A stretch of DNA of 64,000 nt from Cyanobacteriota bacterium SRBZ.bins.94.201705 (GTDB lineage: Bacteria > Cyanobacteriota > Cyanobacteriia > Cyanobacteriales > Cyanobacteriaceae). Made by a program: the position numbers and the translations under genes. The stretch covers positions 370,196-434,195 of the forward strand of contig JAUQQP010000044.1 of the NCBI GenBank assembly GCA_030549855.1, written 5' to 3'. The notes beneath the pieces were generated by a model that ran no database searches, was not told where the DNA came from, and saw nothing but the letters and a program-made list of their open reading frames with translations. Of the stretch, positions 27,210 to 37,397 are shown piece by piece (the stretch's first letter is position 1; every line of letters begins with the position of its first letter).

Positions 27210-27722
27210 ATGTTAGTAGACGCTGTCACCAGTCTAATAAAGAATTACGATGTGACAGGGCGTTATTTAGATCGGGATGCCCTAGATACCCTCAAAGAAT
27301 ACTTCAAATCCGGCACTGCTAGGGTAAAGGTAGCCGCCATGATCAACGGTAACTCCGCTGACATCGTCAAATCTGCCTCTCGTCGGCTGTTTGAAGAAAT
27401 TCCCGAGTTGATCCGTGCAGGCGGCAATGCTTATACCACCCGTCGCTATTCCGCTTGTCTGAGAGACATGGATTATTATCTCCGTTATGCCACCTATGCC
27501 CTAGTAGCCGGCAACAACAGTGTTTTGGATGAGAGGGTTTTACAGGGGTTAAGGGAGACTTATAACTCTTTAGGTGTACCCATTGGCCCTACTGTCCGTG
27601 GTATTCAGATAATGAAAGAGATTGTAAAGGAAATGGCCATGCAAGAGGGCATAGAAGACACCAGTTTCATCGACTCTCCCTTTGATCACCTCACCAGGGA
27701 ATTGAGTGATGTTTCTGTTTAG
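27210..27722 (+). CDS. apcF: Allophycocyanin beta-18 subunit
   Basis: ApcF is a minor allophycocyanin subunit of the phycobilisome core that helps pass energy towards chlorophyll through the ApcE region. The 170-residue product reads NYDVTGRYLDRDALDTLKEYF, GGNAYTTRRYSACLRDMDYY with the bilin-binding Cys near residue 83, and RGIQIMKEIVKEM with the ApcF-type C-terminus (EDTSFIDSPFD). Asn73 is the position that is methylated in beta subunits. The P of the usual PGGN is A here. The C-terminus separates it from ApcB. It is monocistronic and followed by a strong terminator. Confidence 0.95.
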   Translation: MLVDAVTSLIKNYDVTGRYLDRDALDTLKEYFKSGTARVKVAAMINGNSADIVKSASRRLFEEIPELIRAGGNAYTTRRYSACLRDMDYYLRYATYALVAGNNSVLDERVLQGLRETYNSLGVPIGPTVRGIQIMKEIVKEMAMQEGIEDTSFIDSPFDHLTRELSDVSV

Positions 27723-27749
27723 CTATTATTAATAACTCTCTCTACTTTT

Positions 27750-27771
27750 GCCCCCGGGGAGGGGCTTTTTT
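27750..27771 (+). terminator. apcF intrinsic terminator
   Basis: GCCCC at 27750-27754 pairs with GGGGC at 27761-27765 around a short GC loop and is followed directly by six T, 27 nt after the apcF stop. It is a textbook rho-independent terminator. Confidence 0.85.
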
Positions 27772-27785
27772 AAGCACATTTAGTG

Positions 27786-28676
27786 CTACAGAAAGCGCAC
27801 TTCCCCCTCATCCCCATCTATTTCTACTAATCCCCCTACCGGTAGACAAGCATTGTCACCCCCATGGCCAAAGGGTAAATCACTAATAATAGGAATCTTT
27901 AAATCTGCCAGTCTATCTCTTAACACCTCTGCCACTGTCCAACTGTTGCCATCCCGCGGCAGGTTACAATCACTAAAACGTCCTAATAATATCCCTTTGA
28001 GTTGCCAAAAAATGCCCATCAGTCGCCACTGGGTCAACATGCGATCGATGCGATAGGGCGCCTCTTGGACTTCTTCTAGGGCCAAAATAACCCCCCTAAA
28101 GTCAGGACAAATAGGGGTGCCTAACAGATGAGTGGCCACAGTAAGATTGCCAGGCAACAGTCTCCCCCGTGTCTTCCCTCCTCCCCAACCTTTCCCTCTC
28201 AAGGGTGGTAATCCTTTCCCCTCCAGATAGTCGAAAAGCCGATTCAATGACCAATCCGACTCCTGGGCAATGGTAGTCAAAACTGGGGCATGAAGACTCA
28301 CAATCCCCTGACGGTACAAACTCCATAACAGACTAGTCACATCAGAAAAGCCAATCAGCCACTTAGGAGGGTTTATTGGCGGCCATTGCCAATTTTCCAA
28401 CAGTCTCGCACTGCCATAGCCTCCCCTCACACACACAATCCCCCTGCAGTGGGGATGACTCCAAGCCATTGCCAATGCCTGTCGTCGCACCTGGTCATCC
28501 CCGGCCAGATAGCCGGCCTTTGCCTGACAATTTGGTTCTAAAATGATTTTGTAGCCCCTTTTCTGCCAAATTCTTAGTCCTTTTTCTAACCTTTCTCTTT
28601 CTCCCTCTCTTAGTCTTCCACTAGGGGCAATAGCCATCAAAAAATCTCCCTGACGCAAGGGGGGTGGTAACAGCAT
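27786..28676 (-). CDS. ldcA: Muramoyltetrapeptide L,D-carboxypeptidase
   Basis: LdcA (peptidase S66) removes the terminal D-Ala from tetrapeptides during peptidoglycan recycling. The 296-residue product has IAPSGRL near the N-terminus, CVRGGYGSARLL, the nucleophile Ser in GFSDVTSLL (near residue 113), the catalytic Glu in ILALEEVQEAPYRIDRML and the His in LPFGHGGDNACLPVG, which complete the Ser-Glu-His set. Length is typical. It converges on apcF's terminator and is divergent from psaA. Confidence 0.92.
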   Translation of the reverse strand: MLLPPPLRQGDFLMAIAPSGRLREGERERLEKGLRIWQKRGYKIILEPNCQAKAGYLAGDDQVRRQALAMAWSHPHCRGIVCVRGGYGSARLLENWQWPPINPPKWLIGFSDVTSLLWSLYRQGIVSLHAPVLTTIAQESDWSLNRLFDYLEGKGLPPLRGKGWGGGKTRGRLLPGNLTVATHLLGTPICPDFRGVILALEEVQEAPYRIDRMLTQWRLMGIFWQLKGILLGRFSDCNLPRDGNSWTVAEVLRDRLADLKIPIISDLPFGHGGDNACLPVGGLVEIDGDEGEVRFL

Positions 28677-29011
28677 TTTTACCTACTCCGCTTTTGTGCT
28701 GGTCGGTCTCCTCTATTGTTTCCGGCAGTTAGACAAATGTCAATTGTTATCCCAAAATAGTCTCTATTTTCTAATAGTATTTTCCCCCTGTACATAGAGA
28801 CAAATTAATGTTAAGATAAAATTTTCACAAATTAAAGAAAGGTAACAGAATCCTAAACGCAGTCTAACATAGTGTCGCCTGGAAGCCTTTATCTGAGAAA
28901 GGGTGGACCAAATTTTAAATATTGTTAAGGAAGAATCACAAAATTGACAAACAACCCTTATCATCTTGAGTAATGTAGTAGTTAAAGTATTGGTCAAGAG
29001 AGGAAGACCTC
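28677..29011 (+). promoter_or_regulatory. ldcA/psaA divergent regulatory region
   Basis: There is no gene here, only 335 nt of AT-rich DNA upstream of psaA. TTGACA at 28944-28949 is the clearest -35-like box, but no good -10 box lies 16-18 nt downstream. A small inverted repeat GGTC/GACC near 28992-29009 encloses the ribosome site AGAGGAAG. psaA transcription in cyanobacteria responds strongly to light through upstream elements; I cannot point to a certain RpaB (HLR1) site. Confidence 0.45.
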
Positions 29012-31264
29012 ATGACAACAAGTCCTCAAAAAGAGGCGAAAGCTAAAGTGGTAGTAGACTATGATCCTGTCCCCACGTCCTTCGAGAAGTGGGGGAAACC
29101 AGGACACTTCGACCGCACTTTAGCTAGAGGGCCAAAAACCACTACCTGGATTTGGAACCTCCACGCCGACGCCCACGACTTCGATAGCCAAACCAGTGAC
29201 CTAGAAGATGTATCCCGCAAAATCTTCAGCGCTCACTTCGGTCACCTGGCAGTAGTATTTGTATGGCTCAGTGGGATGTACTTCCACGGGGCCAAGTTTT
29301 CTAACTACACCGCTTGGTTGGCAGATCCTCTCCATGTAAAACCAAGCGCCCAAGTAGTATGGCCTGTAGTAGGTCAGGATATACTCAATGCCGACGTGGG
29401 AGGAGGCTTCCACGGCATCCAAATTACCTCCGGCTTCTTCCAACTGTGGAGAGCCTCTGGGATTACCAATGAATACCAGCTATACGTAACCGCCATCGGT
29501 GGGTTGGTAATGGCAGCCCTAATGCTGTTCGCCGGCTGGTTCCACTACCACAAGGCGGCACCCAAGCTGGAGTGGTTCCAAAATGTGGAATCCATGCTGA
29601 ACCACCACCTGGCTGGTCTGCTGGGATTGGGCTCCTTGGCTTGGGCTGGTCACCAGATCCACGTTTCTCTGCCTATTAACAAGCTGTTGGATCAAGGTGT
29701 AGCCCCCGCCGATATACCCCTGCCCCATGAGTTCATCCTGCAACCGGCCAAGATGATTGAGCTGTATCCAAGCTTCGCCCAAGGGTTGACCCCCTTCTTT
29801 ACCTTGAACTGGGGAGTATACTCCGACTTTCTCACCTTCAATGGCGGGTTGAACCCTGTAACCGGCGGGTTGTGGCTGTCCGATACTGCTCACCATCACC
29901 TGGCCATCGCGGTACTGTTCATCATCGCCGGTCACATGTACCGCACCAACTGGGGGATCGGCCATAGCATCAAAGAAATCCTAGAAGCCCACAAAGGCCC
30001 CTTCACCGGTGAAGGCCACAAAGGACTCTACGAAATCCTAACCACCTCTTGGCATGCCCAGCTGGCCATTAACCTGGCACTGATGGGGTCACTGAGCATA
30101 ATAGTGGCTCACCACATGTATGCCATGCCCCCCTACCCCTACCTGGCCACCGACTACGGCACTCAATTGTCCCTGTTCACCCACCACGTGTGGATTGGGG
30201 GCTTTTTGATTGTCGGCGCCGGGGCCCACGCCGCTATCTACATGGTGCGCGATTACGACCCTGCTAAGAATGTAAACAACCTGTTAGACAGGGTAATTCG
30301 CCACCGCGATGCCATCATCTCTCACCTTAACTGGGTATGTATCTGGTTGGGCTTCCACAGCTTCGGGTTGTACGTCCACAACGACACCATGAGAGCTTTG
30401 GGACGCCCCCAAGATATGTTCTCAGATACTGCAATTAAACTACAACCAGTATTCGCCCAATGGCTCCAAAAAATTCACGCTGCTGCTGCCGGAAACACCG
30501 CTCCCTGGGCCAGTGCTCCCGCTAGCTACGCCTTCGGGGGAGATGTGGTAGCAGTGGGGGGCAAAGTGGCGATGATGCCCATCACCCTGGGCACCGCCGA
30601 CTTCATGGTGCACCACATTCACGCCTTCACCATCCACGTAACCGTGCTCATCCTCCTGAAAGGGGTGCTGTTCGCCCGCAGCTCCCGTCTCATCCCTGAC
30701 AAGGCTGAGTTGGGCTTCCGCTTCCCCTGCGATGGGCCCGGCCGTGGTGGCACCTGTCAAGTGTCCGCCTGGGACCACGTATTTCTCGGCCTGTTCTGGA
30801 TGTACAACTCCCTCTCCATCGTCATCTTCCACTTCAGTTGGAAAATGCAGTCCGATGTGTGGGGAACTGTACTACCAGACGGCACTGTTTCCCACATCAC
30901 CGCCGGCAACTTCGCTCAGAGCGCTATCACCATCAACGGTTGGTTGAGGGACTTCTTGTGGGCTCAGTCCGCTAACGTCATCAACTCCTATGGCTCCGCC
31001 CTGTCCGCCTATGGCATCATGTTCCTGGCAGGCCACTTCGTCTTCGCCTTCAGCTTGATGTTCCTGTTCAGCGGCCGTGGCTACTGGCAGGAGTTGATTG
31101 AGTCCATCGTCTGGGCTCACAACAAACTGAAATTGGCCCCCGCGATCCAACCCCGCGCCCTGAGCATCATCCAGGGCCGCGCTGTGGGTGTGGCTCACTA
31201 TCTGCTGGGTGGCATCGTAACCACCTGGGCCTTCTTCCTCTGCCGCATCCTCTCCGTGGGTTGA
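29012..31264 (+). CDS. psaA: Photosystem I P700 apoprotein A1
   Basis: PsaA and PsaB form the heterodimeric reaction centre of photosystem I in the thylakoid, binding P700, most antenna chlorophylls, phylloquinones and the FX cluster. The 750-residue product has eleven membrane helices rich in His ligands. The FX-binding loop [19 protein letters not shown] supplies two Cys. Length is standard. It is followed by psaB 277 nt later. The large frames visible on the opposite strand are codon-bias shadows. Confidence 0.99.
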   Translation: MTTSPQKEAKAKVVVDYDPVPTSFEKWGKPGHFDRTLARGPKTTTWIWNLHADAHDFDSQTSDLEDVSRKIFSAHFGHLAVVFVWLSGMYFHGAKFSNYTAWLADPLHVKPSAQVVWPVVGQDILNADVGGGFHGIQITSGFFQLWRASGITNEYQLYVTAIGGLVMAALMLFAGWFHYHKAAPKLEWFQNVESMLNHHLAGLLGLGSLAWAGHQIHVSLPINKLLDQGVAPADIPLPHEFILQPAKMIELYPSFAQGLTPFFTLNWGVYSDFLTFNGGLNPVTGGLWLSDTAHHHLAIAVLFIIAGHMYRTNWGIGHSIKEILEAHKGPFTGEGHKGLYEILTTSWHAQLAINLALMGSLSIIVAHHMYAMPPYPYLATDYGTQLSLFTHHVWIGGFLIVGAGAHAAIYMVRDYDPAKNVNNLLDRVIRHRDAIISHLNWVCIWLGFHSFGLYVHNDTMRALGRPQDMFSDTAIKLQPVFAQWLQKIHAAAAGNTAPWASAPASYAFGGDVVAVGGKVAMMPITLGTADFMVHHIHAFTIHVTVLILLKGVLFARSSRLIPDKAELGFRFPCDGPGRGGTCQVSAWDHVFLGLFWMYNSLSIVIFHFSWKMQSDVWGTVLPDGTVSHITAGNFAQSAITINGWLRDFLWAQSANVINSYGSALSAYGIMFLAGHFVFAFSLMFLFSGRGYWQELIESIVWAHNKLKLAPAIQPRALSIIQGRAVGVAHYLLGGIVTTWAFFLCRILSVG

Positions 31265-31358
31265 GAAGAGAATGTAAAATTTCTCTAAACTCAACGCCCT
31301 ATCCGCGGCAAAATAGGTTATAAAATATCAGATAAAGCCGCTTTAACTAACAGGAAAT

Positions 31359-31407
31359 AGTTAATAGTTCAAGGTCTATGGTCACCGTAGATTCTTGACT
31401 ATTAACT
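31359..31407. other. Long inverted repeat between psaA and psaB
   Basis: AGTTAATAGTTCAAG (31359-31373) is the reverse complement of CTTGACTATTAACT (31394-31407) apart from one bulged T. The interior also pairs (TCTATGGT with ACCGTAGA), so the whole 49-nt segment can fold into one long hairpin about 95 nt after the psaA stop. No T run follows, so it may be an RNA-stability or processing element rather than a terminator. Confidence 0.75.
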
Positions 31408-31426
31408 ACCTAAAAAAGTTAGTTTA

Positions 31427-31466
31427 AGCCCTTGCCCGGCCTAGAATTCCGAGGGCTGGGCAGGCT
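31427..31466. other. Second GC-rich inverted repeat before psaB
   Basis: AGCCCTTGCCCGGCCT (31427-31442) pairs with AGGGCTGGGCAGGCT (31452-31466) with small bulges around TAGAATTCCG. It lies 75 nt before the psaB ATG, right after the first hairpin. Together they could set the ratio or stability of psaA and psaB messages. Confidence 0.65.
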
Positions 31467-31541
31467 AAAATAAAAGACGAACAACAGGGTCTAATCAAGT
31501 TAGACTAAAATTGTCGACAAGGCAAATTCCTAACAGAAGCT

Positions 31542-33770
31542 ATGGCAACAAAATTCCCAAAATTTAGCCAAGATCTAGCTCAAGATCCAACTACGAGAAG
31601 GATCTGGTACGGGATTGCCACCGCTCATGACTTTGAAACCCATGACGGGATGACCGAAGAAAATCTATACCAAAAAATCTTCGCCTCCCACTTCGGTCAC
31701 TTGGCAATCATCTTCCTCTGGACTTCCGGGACAGTATTCCACGTAGCCTGGCAGGGTAATTTTGAACAGTGGGTAAAAGACCCCCTCAACACCCGTCCTA
31801 TTGCTCATGCCATCTGGGATCCTCACTTCGGCAAAGGGGCCATCGAAGCCTTCACCCAAGCAGGAGCCTCTAGCCCCGTAGATGTAGCCTACTCCGGTGT
31901 GTACCACTGGTTCTACACCATCGGGATGACCAATAATCAAGACCTGTATCAAGGGGCAGTGTTCCTCTTGATTCTGGCATCCCTCTTCCTCTTCGCCGGT
32001 TGGTTACACCTGCAACCTAAGTTCCGTCCCAGTCTGGCTTGGTTCAAAAACGCTGAGTCCCGTCTCAATCACCACCTGGCTGGGTTGTTCGGTGTAAGCT
32101 CCCTGGCTTGGGCCGGTCACCTCATCCACGTGGCTATCCCCGAATCCCGCGGAATACATGTGGGTTGGGATAACTTCCTGAGTGTTAAACCTCACCCAGC
32201 GGGCTTGGCTCCCTTCTTCACCGGCAACTGGGGGGTTTATGCTCAGAATCCCGATACCGCCAGCCATGTGTTCGGGACTTCTGAAGGTGCAGGGACAGCA
32301 ATTTTGACCTTCCTGGGGGGATTCCATCCTCAAACCGAGTCCCTCTGGTTGACTGACATCGCTCACCACCACCTGGCTATTGCTGTTCTCTTCATCATCG
32401 CCGGCCACATGTACCGCACCAACTGGGGTATCGGTCACAGCATCAAGGACATCTTGGCCGCCCACAATCCGCCCCAAGGTACTCCCTTCGGTGGTTTGCT
32501 CGGTGCTGGTCACAGAGGCCTTTATGACACCATCAATAACTCCCTCCACTTCCAGTTGGGCCTGGCGCTAGCTTGCTTAGGGGTAATCACCTCCCTGGTA
32601 GCCCAGCACATGTACTCCCTGCCCTCTTATGTGTTCATCGCTAAGGACTACACCACTCAGGCAGCCCTCTACACCCACCACCAGTACATCGCTGGTTTCC
32701 TGATGGTAGGGGCCTTCGCCCACGGTGCCATCTTCTTCGTCCGTGACTATGATCCCGAGGCCAACAAGGATAACGTCCTGGCCCGGATGCTGGAACACAA
32801 AGAGGCGATCATCTCCCACCTGAGCTGGGTATCCCTCTTCTTGGGCTTCCACACCCTCGGACTCTATGTCCACAATGATGTAGTTGTAGCCTTTGGAACC
32901 CCAGAAAAACAAATCCTCATCGAGCCTGTATTCGCTCAGTGGATTCAGGCAGCCCACGGGAAAGCTCTATACGGGTTTGATGTGCTCCTGTCCAACCCCG
33001 ACAGCATTGCAACCACTGCATGGCCTAACCATGGCAATGTATGGTTGTCCGGTTGGTTGGATGCCATCAACAGCGGCACTAACTCCCTCTTCCTAACCAT
33101 TGGCCCCGGTGACTTCCTGGTACACCACGCCATTGCCCTCGGCTTGCACACCACCACCCTGATTCTGGTTAAAGGTGCACTGGATGCCCGTGGCTCCAAA
33201 CTGATGCCAGATAAGAAGGACTTTGGTTATTCCTTCCCCTGTGATGGTCCAGGCCGTGGCGGTACCTGCGACATCTCCGCCTGGGACGCCTTCTACCTCG
33301 CCATGTTCTGGATGCTCAATACCCTGGGGTGGTTGACCTTCTACTGGCACTGGAAACACCTCTGCGTCTGGAGTGGCAACGTGGCCCAGTTCAACGAAAA
33401 CTCCACCTACCTCATGGGTTGGTTCCGTGACTACCTCTGGGCTAACTCCGCTCAGTTAATCAACGGTTACAACCCCTATGGGGTAAATAACCTCTCCGTC
33501 TGGGCTTGGATGTTCCTCTTCGGACACTTGGTCTGGGCTACTGGCTTCATGTTCCTCATCTCTTGGCGCGGTTACTGGCAAGAGTTGATCGAAACCATTG
33601 TTTGGGCCCACGAGCGTACTCCCTTGGCTAACCTGGTTCGTTGGAAAGACAAACCGGTTGCCCTCTCCATCGTACAGGCTCGTTTGGTAGGCTTGACCCA
33701 CTTCACCGTGGGCTATATCCTCACCTATGCGGCCTTCCTGATTGCCTCCACTGCCGGTAAGTGGGGTTAA
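31542..33770 (+). CDS. psaB: Photosystem I P700 apoprotein A2
   Basis: This is the second reaction-centre subunit of photosystem I; it shares P700 and FX with PsaA and docks plastocyanin or cytochrome c6 on the lumenal side. The 742-residue product has eleven His-rich helices and the FX loop [20 protein letters not shown]. It begins [20 protein letters not shown], as expected. The small AGAAG site precedes the ATG. A strong terminator follows at 33817-33849. Confidence 0.99.
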   Translation: MATKFPKFSQDLAQDPTTRRIWYGIATAHDFETHDGMTEENLYQKIFASHFGHLAIIFLWTSGTVFHVAWQGNFEQWVKDPLNTRPIAHAIWDPHFGKGAIEAFTQAGASSPVDVAYSGVYHWFYTIGMTNNQDLYQGAVFLLILASLFLFAGWLHLQPKFRPSLAWFKNAESRLNHHLAGLFGVSSLAWAGHLIHVAIPESRGIHVGWDNFLSVKPHPAGLAPFFTGNWGVYAQNPDTASHVFGTSEGAGTAILTFLGGFHPQTESLWLTDIAHHHLAIAVLFIIAGHMYRTNWGIGHSIKDILAAHNPPQGTPFGGLLGAGHRGLYDTINNSLHFQLGLALACLGVITSLVAQHMYSLPSYVFIAKDYTTQAALYTHHQYIAGFLMVGAFAHGAIFFVRDYDPEANKDNVLARMLEHKEAIISHLSWVSLFLGFHTLGLYVHNDVVVAFGTPEKQILIEPVFAQWIQAAHGKALYGFDVLLSNPDSIATTAWPNHGNVWLSGWLDAINSGTNSLFLTIGPGDFLVHHAIALGLHTTTLILVKGALDARGSKLMPDKKDFGYSFPCDGPGRGGTCDISAWDAFYLAMFWMLNTLGWLTFYWHWKHLCVWSGNVAQFNENSTYLMGWFRDYLWANSAQLINGYNPYGVNNLSVWAWMFLFGHLVWATGFMFLISWRGYWQELIETIVWAHERTPLANLVRWKDKPVALSIVQARLVGLTHFTVGYILTYAAFLIASTAGKWG

Positions 33771-33816
33771 TCTCAAAGGGGGGTTACCCCCCCGTGGCAT
33801 GAGTTAAATCACAAAG

Positions 33817-33849
33817 CCCTCCACCTCTCTCTGGTGGGGGGTTATTTTT
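33817..33849 (+). terminator. psaB intrinsic terminator
   Basis: CCCTCCACC (33817-33825) pairs with GGTGGGGGG (33833-33841) around a CT loop and is followed by TTATTTTT. It should stop psaA-psaB transcription 18 nt before the ZorA-like start codon. A smaller GGGGGG/CCCCCC hairpin at about 33777-33793 precedes it. Confidence 0.85.
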
Positions 33850-33866
33850 GTATATACTTGAAATCC

Positions 33867-35387
33867 ATGGTAACTGTAATTGGATTGTTGACCATTGTAC
33901 TATTAAGTTTAGAAATCCTCAGTGTTATCGGCTATGGCAGGAGAGAGTTTTTACTGTTAGACAAGGCCATTAGTTTTTTGAAAACACGACAATCTGAGGT
34001 AATCTTTACCCGAAAACACTGTGATGATGACGACTTGTTTTTATGGCTTGGTGGACATTTGGCAGGAGAGATTTCCCAGGATGCCATAAAACCTAAAAGA
34101 GACAGTAGAGGCTATTTCCTCCTCTCCCACTACCCAGAAATACTCCAGAAAAAAACACCTCCTAGTATTGTTTATTATTCCCCCACTCTCCTGACGTCAA
34201 TGGGAATTCTAGGCACATTTTTGGGCATATTTTTGGGCTTACAAAAGGTGGGGACTAATATTGAAAATACCGAATCCCTCCTCACCTCCGCCAATCAACT
34301 GTTGTCGGGAATGAAAACCGCTTTTTCTACTTCTTTAGCAGGCTTGGGTGGCGCCTCTGTTATGATTATTGTCATGGCATTGGGGGCCAATTTTAAACAG
34401 AGAAAAAAAGCCAATTTTAGAAGAAAACTCGGTGAAATTTCCTACCTACAACCTCCTCAACAACTCCTATCCACCATCGAAAACTACGTTATTACCACAA
34501 ACTGTAAACCCCCTCAACCCCTTTTGAATGCCCAAGAAATAGCCTCCGCCATTGAAAGAGTCTTCGCCCCCTATTTGAGGAGCATAAAAGAGGAAATAAA
34601 AGCCATAAAATACCAGGAGGAACATAATAACAAAATTTTCCAGTCATTGGAAGCGAAAATAACGCTACAATTCGAGACATACGAGAAACTAAACAAGGAG
34701 TTATCTCTTATTGTCCAGGAGTTTAGAAAGGAAATAATTACACCCCTGAAAGAAGAAATAGACAAAGGCAATCAACTGGGAGAAAAGTTTTTATCAACAG
34801 TCACCAGCATGGAACAACAAATAGAAAACATAAGCAATGTGGTAAGGGAAATAATGGAAAAAAACCAAAAATTACAACAAGAAATAAGTCAACAATTCCA
34901 AGTTACTCTGTTAGGATTTAGAGTTGACAGTGAGAAAGTTTTACACCAGACAGCAACAGAGATGAAAACAGCTGTAACAGAAGGAGTAATGGCAATGGAA
35001 ACTCAAAAACAAGCCTATGAAACTACTGCCGCTGAATTTGTTAACACCTTCCGAGAGACTAGACAACAACTAGAAGAAACTCTGCTTACCCAATTAAGTC
35101 TACAAAAAGAGATGTTGGAAGGAGTAAAAAAGTCCACAGAAAAGATTCTCACCTCCACCACTCTTGTCTTCACTCAACAGGCAGAAACCATCAAAACCAT
35201 AGGGATGGAATCCTCCTCCTTGTTACATAAAACAAAAGAAAATCTCTTGGAAACCCTCATGAATATCGACGGAATCTTAGAACAGATATACACATCTTTT
35301 AGGGAACAAATGGAACAGTTTTTACTACAATACCAAGAATTGTTAGCCGAATTTTTACAACGCCATAAGGACGAATTTTTTTCATAA
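33867..35387 (+). CDS. ZorA-like MotA/ExbB-family channel with coiled-coil tail
   Basis: The 506-residue product has a membrane helix at residues 2-23, then a cytosolic segment, and two helices at about 103-126 and 152-174. These carry the MotA/TolQ/ExbB marks SPTLLTSMGILGTFLGIFLGL and MKTAFSTSLAGLGGAS. Residues 180-506 form a very long, charged, Gln/Glu-rich coiled-coil tail (for example QLEETLLTQLSLQKEMLEGV). This layout is that of ZorA, the stator of the Zorya antiphage system. The ATG at 33867 is chosen; an upstream in-frame GTG (33834) lies inside the psaB terminator stem. A MotB-like partner follows after 21 nt. Function here (defence, envelope or motility) is not proven. Confidence 0.8.
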   Translation: MVTVIGLLTIVLLSLEILSVIGYGRREFLLLDKAISFLKTRQSEVIFTRKHCDDDDLFLWLGGHLAGEISQDAIKPKRDSRGYFLLSHYPEILQKKTPPSIVYYSPTLLTSMGILGTFLGIFLGLQKVGTNIENTESLLTSANQLLSGMKTAFSTSLAGLGGASVMIIVMALGANFKQRKKANFRRKLGEISYLQPPQQLLSTIENYVITTNCKPPQPLLNAQEIASAIERVFAPYLRSIKEEIKAIKYQEEHNNKIFQSLEAKITLQFETYEKLNKELSLIVQEFRKEIITPLKEEIDKGNQLGEKFLSTVTSMEQQIENISNVVREIMEKNQKLQQEISQQFQVTLLGFRVDSEKVLHQTATEMKTAVTEGVMAMETQKQAYETTAAEFVNTFRETRQQLEETLLTQLSLQKEMLEGVKKSTEKILTSTTLVFTQQAETIKTIGMESSSLLHKTKENLLETLMNIDGILEQIYTSFREQMEQFLLQYQELLAEFLQRHKDEFFS

Positions 35388-35408
35388 TGCCAATTAGCAA
35401 AGGAAAAA

Positions 35409-36059
35409 ATGAGCGACTATTTTATGTGGCAAGAAGAAGAGGAAAAACCAGAAGGAGAAGATTCAGGCGTCTGGTTGTCAGTAGGCGACTTAATGTCAGG
35501 ATTGTTAATGTTTTTTGCCCTCCTGTTTATAGCTACCTCTGCCCAACTGGTAAGATACGAGGAAATAATAAAAACACTGCCAGAAAGAATTATAGCCTCA
35601 TTCCAAGAAAAAACAGGAGTCTACGATAAGCTAAAAAAAGACGAAAAAACAGGAGACTTAATTCTCCCCACAGAAATACTGTTTGCAGAGGGAAGTCATC
35701 AGTTGAAACCAGAAGGCAAACAGTTTTTGGATGAATTTATTCCAGCATTTAGTGAAGTAATTTTTAACGATAAACTGATTGCTAACAAGATAACTAGTAT
35801 TGTCATTGAGGGCCACACCAGTTCAAAAGGAACAGAAAAAGACAACATGGAATTGAGTTTTAAACGGGCATTGGCAGTAGGGGAATACATCAACAGCATT
35901 GACTTTTCCCACAGACAATCCTTCCGACAAAAAATAGTAGTAGCAGCAAGAGGAGAAACAGAGGCAGACCAAAAGTTCGACAATCCCAAGGACAGAAAAG
36001 TAAAAATTAAATTCCAATTCACAAGAGATTATTGGCACAACCCCCGTAGTCAAAACTAG
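35409..36059 (+). CDS. ZorB-like MotB/OmpA-family partner
   Basis: The 216-residue product has a short acidic N-terminus, one membrane helix (residues 25-47) with an Asp at its start in SVGDLMSGLLMFFALLF (Asp27, the expected ion-carrying residue), and a C-terminal OmpA-like peptidoglycan-binding domain. That domain shows ILFAEGSHQLKPEGKQFLDE, IVIEGHTSSKG and ELSFKRALAVGEYI. The layout equals ZorB and MotB. It forms a two-gene unit with the ZorA-like gene. No ZorC, ZorD or ZorE homologue follows; the next gene is hemF. Confidence 0.82.
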   Translation: MSDYFMWQEEEEKPEGEDSGVWLSVGDLMSGLLMFFALLFIATSAQLVRYEEIIKTLPERIIASFQEKTGVYDKLKKDEKTGDLILPTEILFAEGSHQLKPEGKQFLDEFIPAFSEVIFNDKLIANKITSIVIEGHTSSKGTEKDNMELSFKRALAVGEYINSIDFSHRQSFRQKIVVAARGETEADQKFDNPKDRKVKIKFQFTRDYWHNPRSQN

Positions 36060-36134
36060 CTTTATATTGCAGAATATTAAAAACCGGAAAAAACACTGGT
36101 CTAAAGAGGAGCAAAGGGTTTAGATTTTAACACT

Positions 36135-37199
36135 ATGACTATCAGCAACAAGAATAGAAATCAGTCTATGGTAACACAAGAAAATCAGCAGCAAAAAACC
36201 CCAACCATCCCCCCCCCAGACGCAAAAAAAAGAGTCAGCGAATTCATGAAAACCCTTCAAGATGAAATTTGTGCCGCCTTGGAAACCCTGGATGGCAAAG
36301 GAAAATTCCGAGAAGACACCTGGGAAAGAGAAGAAGGAGGAGGGGGGCGCACCCGTATCCTCGTCGACGGCAACCTCTTTGAAAGAGGCGGAGTAAATTT
36401 CTCTGAAGTATGGGGTAAACAATTACCACCTAGTATACTACAACAATACCCTTCGGCCGCCGGGCAGCCGTTTTACGCAACCGGCACTTCTATGGTGCTA
36501 CACCCCAAAAACCCCTATGTGCCGACAGTACACCTAAATTATCGCTATTTTGAAGCAGGGCCAGTATGGTGGTTTGGAGGCGGCGCCGATTTAACCCCCT
36601 ATTACCCCTTTCCTGAAGATGCCCATCATTTCCATATCACCCTAAAACAAGCCTGTGACAAACACCACCCAGAATACTATCCCGTATTCAAACGTTGGTG
36701 TGACGAATACTTCTATCTAAAACACCGGGGGGAAACTAGAGGCATAGGCGGTATTTTCTTCGACTACCAGGATGGGACAGACCCCCTTTATCGAGGGCCT
36801 CACCCCGACAAACCAGCCGCTATATACAGCAATCAGTTACCCCCCCAGCCCCAACGCAGTTGGGAAGACTTGTTCGCCTTTGTTGTCGACTGCGGTAAAG
36901 CCTTTCTCCCCGCCTATGTACCAATAGCCGAAAAACGCCGTAATATGGAGTACGGGGAAAGAGAACGCAATTTCCAACTGTATCGTCGCGGCAGATATGT
37001 AGAATTCAACTTAGTGTATGACCGCGGTACTATTTTTGGATTGCAGACTAACGGCCGAATAGAGTCCATATTAATGTCCCTACCTCCCCTAGTACGTTGG
37101 GAATACGACTATAAGCCAGAACCTAATACCCCAGAAGCCCAACTGTATGAAGTATTCTTAAAACCCCAAGATTGGGCCCAGTGGCCTTTTCAGCAATAA
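36135..37199 (+). CDS. hemF: Coproporphyrinogen III oxidase, oxygen-dependent
   Basis: HemF converts coproporphyrinogen III to protoporphyrinogen IX with O2 for haem and chlorophyll synthesis. The 354-residue product shows [54 protein letters not shown] and the C-terminal [22 protein letters not shown], all family marks. An internal ATG at 36168 would shorten a non-conserved N-terminus. An AGAGGAG lies about 27 nt before the first ATG, so the exact start is less certain than the identity. Confidence 0.96.
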   Translation: MTISNKNRNQSMVTQENQQQKTPTIPPPDAKKRVSEFMKTLQDEICAALETLDGKGKFREDTWEREEGGGGRTRILVDGNLFERGGVNFSEVWGKQLPPSILQQYPSAAGQPFYATGTSMVLHPKNPYVPTVHLNYRYFEAGPVWWFGGGADLTPYYPFPEDAHHFHITLKQACDKHHPEYYPVFKRWCDEYFYLKHRGETRGIGGIFFDYQDGTDPLYRGPHPDKPAAIYSNQLPPQPQRSWEDLFAFVVDCGKAFLPAYVPIAEKRRNMEYGERERNFQLYRRGRYVEFNLVYDRGTIFGLQTNGRIESILMSLPPLVRWEYDYKPEPNTPEAQLYEVFLKPQDWAQWPFQQ

Positions 37200-37232
37200 T
37201 TGTTTAAAAAAAAATAAAGAATAAGACTTTTT

Positions 37233-37252
37233 TCCCCCCCAGGGGGATTTTT
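37233..37252 (+). terminator. hemF intrinsic terminator
   Basis: TCCCCC (37233-37238) pairs with GGGGGA (37242-37247) across a three-base loop and is followed by TTTTTATT, about 35 nt after the hemF stop. Confidence 0.75.
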
Positions 37253-37397
37253 ATTGTCTGTAGGAAAAAATCAACACAACCAACCCCCGTCAGATGCGCT
37301 AACATTTATAGAGTCAGAGTTTTCCCGCAAATTTATGTGGTCTTAATAGAGTCCTAGTTCTAGCAAAAAAACCAATGAATTCAAGAGAAGTGTTGGA

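Noticed and set aside
29201-33800. Long open frames on the - strand across psaA and psaB
   Set aside because: They mirror the strongly biased codons of highly expressed photosystem genes; products have no recognisable domain and lack start signals.
33834-33866. Upstream GTG start of the ZorA-like gene
   Set aside because: It lies within the psaB terminator hairpin and adds non-conserved residues before the first membrane helix.
33867-37199. Complete Zorya defence operon
   Set aside because: Only the ZorA- and ZorB-like genes are present; hemF follows directly and no ZorC, ZorD or ZorE-type gene is seen nearby.
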